DNA of 64,000 bases from Metallyticus violacea (Eukaryota > Arthropoda > Insecta > Mantodea > Metallyticidae). The stretch covers positions 169,336,501-169,400,500 of the forward strand of contig CM060833.1 of assembly GCA_030762175.1 (NCBI GenBank), given 5' to 3'. Positions within the stretch are counted from its first letter, which is position 1. Each line of letters opens with the position of its first letter. The notes under the pieces are model-generated. The model was not told the origin of the DNA. It saw only the letters and a list, made by a program, of their open reading frames with translations, and made no database searches. Of the stretch, positions 57,706 to 64,000 are shown piece after piece. Position numbers and translations under genes: made by a program.

Positions 57706-58084
57706 GTACTTCTGCTGTTTTAAAATATGAAATATTGCAAATATATTTAACATGTAACTGGTAACATTTATTTTGTAGACAGAGATGGTTTAATAGTTTT
57801 CCTAATTAAATTCTTTGATACTGGAGATTTAAGAAATGCAAAGAAGTTTTACAGTTGAAACAAAAAAACATAACTGTATATATAGTTTGTAATAAAAATT
57901 TTAAAAAGAATGGTTCTTGCAACCAATGGAAATTGTAACTCGGTAAGATTGTTTTACTGCATATGGTCTTTAAAGTTTGAACTACCTATCAGTACTTGTA
58001 AATATGGCTTGCACATACGTAGGAGGATGTTTGAAATGCAACATTCCAAATTCATGATAGATGACAGATTTTCAAGCAATACAA

Positions 58085-59494
58085 CTCCATTTAATGGCGA
58101 GTCAAAAGAGAACAAGAGCTTGCCGCCCAGCCAAACCAAAACCTGCCAGTCAAAAATCAGAGCAATCTCATGTGAAGGGCAAAGTTTTTCTACCTTATTT
58201 AAAAAATGTCACAGAGTCAAGACTCTTTAAGCCTACTAAGCAGCTAAGCAATTTACTATGCTCTGTCAAAGATCTTGAGGAGCCTTTGTCATCGTCTGGT
58301 GTTTACCATATTCCCTTCTCTTGCTGTTCGATCTACTTCAGTACTACAAAATGGAGCATTAGCACCAGACTCAAAACACTCAAAAGCAACTATATAAACA
58401 ATGTAAAAAAATTTTGTTCACACTAACTCCATTCACTTACATAAAAACTGGACATATGTTTCGGCAGTGATCCCTCCCATCTTCAGCCTGTAGACAAACT
58501 GCTGTTAGACGTGGTGGTTGGGTCTCTTGATGTTCTTGTGGCAGCATCTGTTGGTTCTATTAGGAACCTTCTGAGTTCATCCATTGGAGGGAAATCAAAA
58601 TTCATCAAGTTATCCTTATTTTTTGTAATGAAAATGTTTTCCCAAGTGGCAAGTTCTATTGCATTATGAAGTTATTTCAGTAGTTTTATCTCTGGTTGAA
58701 TTTCATGATTTTTATTCCAAAAGTGCACTGCTATCGCTGATTTATCAATCTGTTTTAAGCGAATATTTCTAAAGTGTTCTTTTTTCCGGATTTCCAAATT
58801 CCTCTTTGTTTTTTCAATGTATTTTTAATCGCATTCTGCATATTTTATTTCATAAATACCTGACTTTTGTTCTGTTGGCATGTTGTCCTTTACTCTGCAA
58901 CCTAATAAGTTCTTTATATTAAAATTGTTCTTTGGGGCTAATATAATTCCTTGTTCTTTGGCTAGGTCAAATAAATAAGTCTGCAGAAACAGAACATGCT
59001 ATCAAAGCTGAGGGGGAACATATCATCAAGTTTCATCTATTAGACACTACCATGCAAGACTACAACAAGAAGTCATTGAAATTTGCAAACATCCCAATAA
59101 TTTCAACAAGAAAGAAGAGCCCCTCAAACTAAACAGCAACTGGTCTCCAGCAATTGAAAACAAAGCACAACACACAACATATGAAAACATAGTGAGCCTA
59201 TCATAAGAGAGCAGTAGCACAGGAGAGGCAAGTCTCCTCCCACCAGTCAGCCAACCACTGCCTGTCCCGGATCAACCAGCAGAGAGTAGAGCACTGGCAG
59301 TATAATTATAGCAACTCTGCCAACACTTCAGACGCAGTAATACCTTCTCCGAGGAGAATTCATCATCCATACCACTGAAAATGTCCATCATAGTTGCGGA
59401 CGAAACATCTGGAATTCTCATCTCCAGCAGACCACTGCACAACAGCCCAGAAGAAAATTATGGTTACATCTATGACTATGGCAATGAAAGCCTA
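58085..59494 (+). mobile_element. PLE-3 copy 2, split by PLE-1 insertion
   Basis: It begins in QKRTRACRPAKPKPASQKSE, then KVFLPYLKNVTESRL and FKPTKQLSNLLCSVKDLEEP, then the GIY-YIG start SSGVYHIPFSCCS and YFSTTKWSISTRLKT. Here a PLE-1 (about 58412-58962) cuts in. It resumes ETEHAIKAEGEHIIKF and the ANIPIISTRKK-type out-of-frame C-terminus parallel to copy 1, down to GGACGAAACATCTGG near 59400. The nuclease is GVY..IP..C type, different from the GIY..CKDC type of PLE-1/2/4. Confidence 0.8.
58412..58962 (-). mobile_element. PLE-1 3' fragment nested in PLE-3
   Basis: The + strand reads the reverse of the PLE-1 end: ACACTAACTCCATTCACTTA, CCCATCTTCAGCCTG, CTGATTTATCAATCTG (nuclease HFW region), and GGGGCTAATATAATTCC before PLE-3 resumes. 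It is diverged from the other PLE-1 copies. I found no clear TSD. Confidence 0.8.
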
Positions 59495-59705
59495 TGTTTT
59501 CTCAAGGAAAATCTAGTTAATTTTGATCTTCCAAACAACAGTAGCCTCATCACAAAGTTCCTAAAATCTACAGAGCTACATTTTAATATCATGCTTGGAA
59601 GCTTACAGTAGGACTATGTAACAGCCTTCAAAACATGTCCAAGCAAGTGGAACAAAACTGATGAAATTTGAGTAATTTCCCCATAAATAATTTGATATAT
59701 GTATT
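59495..59705 (+). mobile_element. PLE-2 3' end fused to PLE-3
   Basis: From AAGGAAAATCTAGTTAATTT the sequence matches the PLE-2 C-terminus (ENLVNFDLPNNSSLITKFLK) and tail (AAACATGTCCAAGCAAGTGG, TTGAGTAATTTCCC), in the same orientation as the PLE-3 before it. The junction is at about 59480-59500. It could be a template-switch chimera or insertion of one element beside another. Confidence 0.7.
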
Positions 59706-59759
59706 ATTTAAATGATGACTCATGCTTTATTTAGAATATAGAATGCTCGTGAATATTGA

Positions 59760-60065
59760 CAAGACTGTAGGGTTGCCGTGCCTTGCATGAGGCAAATGAT
59801 GTTCTTGGGAGACTTTGTATTTGATTACAACAAGAGTCTGAAATGACCGCCATTAGCCATAATACATACTTGGCACCACCAAAGAAAATTCCCTTGGATT
59901 CGTATCAGCACCTCATGGTTTAACTGATGTCACGTGCAGCTTCAAACAGATTTCCTGTAACTGTTCTCAAGCTTCTACCTCTCTCTTATAACATCTTAGA
60001 TTTCTGATACACCTGTGCTTCCTCCAAAAGCTGCACATTTATTCTGAAGATCAAATTTGTGTAAC
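59760..60065 (-). pseudogene. Mariner-like (DUF4817-type) transposase C-terminus
   Basis: On the minus strand EVLIRIQGNFLWWCQVCIMA followed by NGGHF matches the last residues of insect mariner-like transposases (V..N...R...CI..NGGHFE). The upstream part (FEAARDIS, NSYRKS) fits V..LL..v. Only the 3' end of the gene is present. It may be related to the remnants at 1730 and 35015 but overlaps neither. Confidence 0.65.
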
Positions 60066-60096
60066 ACTTCCCCAATTAACTTACTATTGCCTTACC

Positions 60097-60612
60097 TGTT
60101 TCATTGGGTTTGCTTTCAAGTTCCAAAATTTTTACATGCAAGCCACCATTTTCACATTTAAAATAATGAATCATAATAGGAAACAAGAATTGATTAAGCT
60201 TATAACAAGCAATAGAAGTCATCAGCAATGTAACATAATGTGATAAAACCAAGTACAGTATATACATGTAATTACATATTTTACAAGGAGCTCAGATGCA
60301 TAAATTAACATAAAATGTTAGATATGTACAATAACTATAACTGTAGAAAACTATAGCTGTTTCATTGGGTTTGCTTTCAAGTTCCAAAATTTTTACATGC
60401 AAGCCACCATTTTCACATTTAAAATAATGAATCATAATAGGAAACAAGATTTGATTAAGCTTATAACAAACAATAGAAGTCATCAGCAATGTAACATAAT
60501 GTGATAAAACCAAGTACAGTATATACACGTAATTACATATTTTACAAGAAGCTCAGATGCATAAATTAACATAAAATGTTAGATATGTACAATAACTATA
60601 ACTGTAGAAAAT
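60097..60612. repeat. 261-bp tandem duplication in LINE 3' UTR
   Basis: TGTTTCATTGGGTTTGCTTT begins at 60097 and 60358. Differences are single bases, so the duplication is recent relative to the decay of the coding part. Confidence 0.95.
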
Positions 60613-61700
60613 TATGCTATGTAATGCATTTATTCTTTAACTTACATGTATTCAGGGATACAAATACCACATTCCATATATTCTTGTATGGTGTAAAAGG
60701 CTTTATTATTTAACCATTTCTTTACATTCACATTAGACTGGCTTTGCGGTAGTACTCTAATAGTTAAAGGAAGTTTATTAAAGAATTTAAATTGTTGATA
60801 GTAGTGACTATTAACGCTTTTGCTTAATCTGTTATGTGGTGTGTCTAAATCGTATTTGTACCTAGTATTATAATTATGTACTGAAGATCTCTATATAAAT
60901 TTATTATAAATTTTCTTTAACATTCATAATATTGCATGCATAAGAAAGCAATCAGGCTGATTGTAGAATTAGGGGAACAGGAAACGTGTAATCCTAGTTT
61001 CAATTGCAATAATTATACTACCTTTCTTATTTATATATATATATTAGTGACTGATAATTATGTAAATATTTAAGTGTTTACTCTTTTTTTGCTTCTTTAA
61101 TTCTTGTTATATGCACACACTTATGCAAGGCAAATACCTTTGTAGACATTTCACAATTATACCAGATCCTAATGCCATATAATACAGTGCAACAAGTGAT
61201 ATTGCAGGGTTTTTCCTGGTTAACTGGCTAATGAGTGGTGTGCTTGCTAATAGGCAAAACACTCAGAGGAAAGAAATATGTATGTAAATGAAAAAAAGAA
61301 TTATAATTAAAATTTCTCGACATTCTTTAATTTTCCTTCAAAGATACCACATTATATATCATACCATTTTGCAAAGATGGAAGATATGCATTTCTCAGGT
61401 TAGTCTGGTGTCTAAATAAAACTATTAATAGTTTTACATATCATCAATGTGTTGTAAACAAAATATTATAAGTTTTTATTGAATTTTATTTATTTTATTT
61501 AGAGAAAGCAATAATTTACACTCTCTATTGACAAACTCATTTGTTGTTTTAAGGTAGTTTTATCATTACTACAGTTAGAGTAGTATCTGCTGCATATAAC
61601 ACTTAAGTATAGGGTACATTGCATTCTAAATCATTGACATAAATGGAAAATAAAAATGATCCCAACACATTCCCAAGGAACCCTTGCTACAACCGTATCT
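60097..61700 (-). pseudogene. Jockey/CR1-like LINE 3' part with tandem 3' UTR
   Basis: On the minus strand: SLGNVLGSFLFSIYVNDLE (61630-61690, RT motif GS.LGPLLF.iYiNDl), a frayed YAADTTLTV (YADD-equivalent, second position decayed) near 61560, and a C-terminal block TRYKYDLDTPHNRLSKSVNS...FFNKLPLTIRVLP...FYTIQEYM at 60650-60890 ending in a stop. The 3' UTR holds a 261-bp unit twice, at 60097-60357 and 60358-60612, about 97% alike by eye. It is related to but distinct from the LINE at 45650. Confidence 0.75.
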
Positions 61701-63029
61701 AAATCAGATTTATAGCACCGTGATTACTTAATTTGAATATATGCCTATGAATAGAATATTTTGTAATGACTCCATTACTGTTCCCAAAGAATAAGAATAA
61801 GATTGAACTATTGTTTCAGGCTTTGTTTTTGCAATTTGCACTTAAGTAGATATTTTCAAATCAGGAAATACATCTTTCAGAAACTCAAATATACAGTTCA
61901 TATAATTATAGCTATTATGGTGTGTGACAAAATGGAAGGCACCAGCACCTTCTGCACTACACATCAAATCATCAATTTCTGCATTCAGTTTGGTGAAATA
62001 ATAATTTTCTCTGCAGAATTTGCTCTCCTTATAAATCTGGAATGCTTCTCTGACTTGGTATAAAATCTAAATCTCTATCACCATGGTTAGCCACTGAAAC
62101 ATAAGGATTGCTTCCTATTCCCTTTAGCTGGAGCAAAAAGATGGAAATACTTTTCGAAGTTTGTCCATAAAATAGCATTTCAATATAGACCTACAATAAT
62201 TACACAAGAAACAGTACAATCTATAAACATAAGTTCTTAATGTGTGTTGTATTTTCGTTTAAATAGTTTTAAATAATAATGATACATACTTACTTTTCAA
62301 CCTTTGTGAAATTTGAAAATAGGTCAACTTCAGTGAGATAATGTTTTGCTCATGGTGATTTTGGATCATATTTTATACAGAACATACACTATGCACAGAT
62401 GCAAGCAAATATCCATTACTTTCTGCTTATGGTATAGTCAGAAGAAGATTCAATAGATAGTATTGTTAGTTCAATGAAAACTGCAAAGTCACTGCCGCCT
62501 AGATAGATTGTATTATTAATTTAACATAGAAAAAGAAAACATACGACTATAGGAGCAAAGTTATAAATGCTGCTGACCTGCTGATATTTACATGAAAGAA
62601 GATAACATGTGCTACTTCAATCTAAAGAGTGATAATTTTGCTTTCAATCTCAAACATCTGACAAACCAGTGAATTTTCAAAATTGTTAGTGGATCATTTT
62701 TCTGTTCATATCGAGGACATGTCCACAAAAATGAGGACTTATGGCTACTCTACATCTTAATTAATAATTACAGTTTCAGTGACATATTTTTGTATTTTAT
62801 ACAATAATTCAGTTTTACTGTGTAGTTTAATTCTTAAAATACCAAATTTCATATGACATCTATGACATTTGTACTTTATGATTTCATTTATTTTCATTAT
62901 TTCTGTATGATTTTTATAGAAATATTTTTTATTACATTATTTAAGAAATTTTTTAAAATTAGGTAGAATGTTTGAAAGGTTAAAATAATTCAATTTATAG
63001 TTTCTAACTAGTACATAATTTTTTAACAG
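61701..63029. other. Intron stretch, mostly unrecognised
   Basis: Part of 61700-61800 may be the RT N-terminal side of the LINE. Beyond that nothing was recognised before the exon at 63030. Confidence 0.4.
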
Positions 63030-63192
63030 GTACAAAATGATATCGCAGTTCACATGGCCTAACTTCCGAGCTGGTTCTGACAAAGATGGAACACGTGTAC
63101 TTATTGAAGAACAAGCATTTCAAGATGATGTGAAATATGGAAAAACCAAAATCTTCATCCGTTCACCTAGAACTTTATTTGCCCTGGAGCAG
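63030..63192 (+). CDS. Myo1D: Myo1D exon, converter to lever-arm start
   Basis: The acceptor AG is at 63028-63029; the first base completes Arg607. The donor gtatat starts at 63193 and the exon ends phase 0. It encodes residues 608-661, beginning YKMISQFTWPNF and ending YGKTKIFIRSPRTLFALEQ, the conserved end of the converter. IQ motifs for calmodulin/light chain should start on the next exon, outside the window. The middle (about residues 622-640, SDKDGTRVLIEEQAF) matches the DKE...LIE...GFQDDV layout of MYO1D, a main reason for the subclass call. Confidence 0.95.
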
Positions 63193-63876
63193 GTATATTG
63201 ATACATTTTCATTCATTAAGTTCATTTGTTTGGTAACGCTTGGAAACAAATGGCTGATTTGTTTATTTCTAACAGGTAGTAACTATTAAATAATTCTAAG
63301 TAGCAAATGAAAGGAATAATGCAATTGGAAAATTGTCATCATTGCAATATGACACTTTCCCCCATGCAGTTAACCTTATCATTTTGTGCCAGTACTTGCA
63401 TTGTCAACATTGACAAGGTTTGGAAATGGAAGCATGCAGCTCCTCACATCAAGCCATAGCATTAAATTAGCGCTCATAAAACTCTAATGGTCAGGTATGC
63501 TGCTTTACAACAAATTTCTTGGAAAGGAACTGTTGATCACAACACAATTTCTTGCTCAGCAGCATCAAAGATAATCTCCATTCATCACATCTTTTCATGG
63601 TGGAGTGCTGATGTGAGAACTGTTGTATTATGGTGGGAAACTTTGACCTACCCACCATACATTCTGTCTCAATCTATCCAACTTTGCTCTTTCAAAAGTT
63701 AAAAAATCAGCTCTGTGCTAACGTATGCAAGTTACTGGATGATCTGTTGTTAGACATAGTTGGGTAATCGGATAGCTGAACAATGATAGCATAGGATCAT
63801 CCAGAATCTGCATGGGCATGCAATTATTCCCAGCAGAGTGGACTAAATGAACATTTATAAAGTAATTTCTTAAAGT

Positions 63877-64000
63877 AGATTAAAAGTAAAACTACTTAAA
63901 ATCATGTTTATACATTAAAAACACTCTTGACGTTCCACTCTCAATACTTTTAAAATTAAAACTGTGACATGTTTTGTGAGACCTTGCTCACATTGTCAAC
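63877..64000 (-). mobile_element. PLE-4 tail, running off the window
   Basis: AGATTAAAAGTAAAACTACT, CACTCTTGACGTTCCAC and GCTCACATTGTCAAC match 30557-30690, the tail of the long PLE-4. The element should continue past the window in the same orientation. 63193-63876 holds nothing recognised. Confidence 0.75.

Larger units (their letters stand above)
1181..63192 (+). other. Myo1D: Myo1D-type unconventional myosin gene, internal part (11 exons)
   Basis: This is the span of the only host gene recognised. Eleven exons with GT-AG boundaries and compatible phases join into 661 uninterrupted codons. They cover a myosin motor from the region before the P-loop through the converter start. As known for the family, class I myosins are monomeric actin motors that tether membranes to actin; the Myo1D ortholog in flies (Myo31DF) sets left-right organ chirality. 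Subclass 1D is inferred from the P-loop, switch I, relay, post-relay and converter stretches, which fit remembered MYO1D sequences better than MYO1C or MYO1A/B. The first coding exon, IQ motifs and TH1 tail are outside the window. Residue numbers below count from the first complete codon here. Confidence 0.93.

Noticed and set aside
60076..60528. Two similar minus-strand small proteins
   Set aside because: They are open frames in the two units of a tandem repeat lying after the stop codon of a LINE; similarity follows from the duplication.
1..64000. CRISPR array, bacterial operon or riboswitch
   Set aside because: No regularly spaced short repeats or prokaryotic gene organisation; the spliced gene and element types are eukaryotic.

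Overview
The window looks like part of an arthropod, probably insect, nuclear genome. It is AT-rich, its only host gene is split by long introns with GT-AG boundaries, and it is crowded with tRNA-derived SINEs, mariner/Tc1, hAT and pogo-type transposon remains, non-LTR retrotransposon pieces and many Penelope-like elements (PLEs). I cannot name the species. No prokaryotic-type gene, operon, CRISPR array or intact RNA gene was seen.

One gene runs through the whole window on the + strand: a class I unconventional myosin whose sequence fits the Myo1D subclass (Drosophila Myo31DF). Eleven internal coding exons, at 1181-1287, 4563-4758, 15519-15738, 21887-22102, 25816-26019, 35812-36013, 47642-47811, 51485-51594, 57116-57266, 57461-57705 and 63030-63192, join in frame into 661 codons. 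They cover the motor domain from near its N-terminus to the start of the lever arm. The P-loop, switch I, switch II, an acidic TEDS-site residue and the converter start are all present. The first coding exon lies upstream of the window; the IQ motifs and TH1 tail lie downstream.

Everything else is intronic. Introns 1288-4562 and 4759-15518 hold mariner and pogo fragments, SINEs and PLE pieces. The 22103-25815 intron holds a 1.9-kb head-to-head PLE composite flanked by a 16-bp target-site duplication (TSD). The 26020-35811 intron holds a degraded jockey/I-like LINE, the most complete PLE (RT plus GIY-YIG) with a second PLE nested in it, another LINE RT fragment and two mariner remnants. The 36014-47641 intron holds PLEs including a 1.5-kb inverted pair, a mariner with a SINE inside its coding region, and a LINE. 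The last introns hold a hAT fragment, two more LINEs, an inverted PLE pair of another family and a PLE-in-PLE insertion.

Five PLE families (called PLE-1 to PLE-5 here, by shared tails and protein similarity; PLE-2 has a diverged subgroup) can be told apart. They lie repeatedly as head-to-head inverted pairs or palindromes. The mobile elements are broken by stops and frameshifts, so none is expected to be autonomous. The main unusual theme is the density and inverted architecture of PLEs inside one conserved gene, with TSDs showing the order of several insertions.
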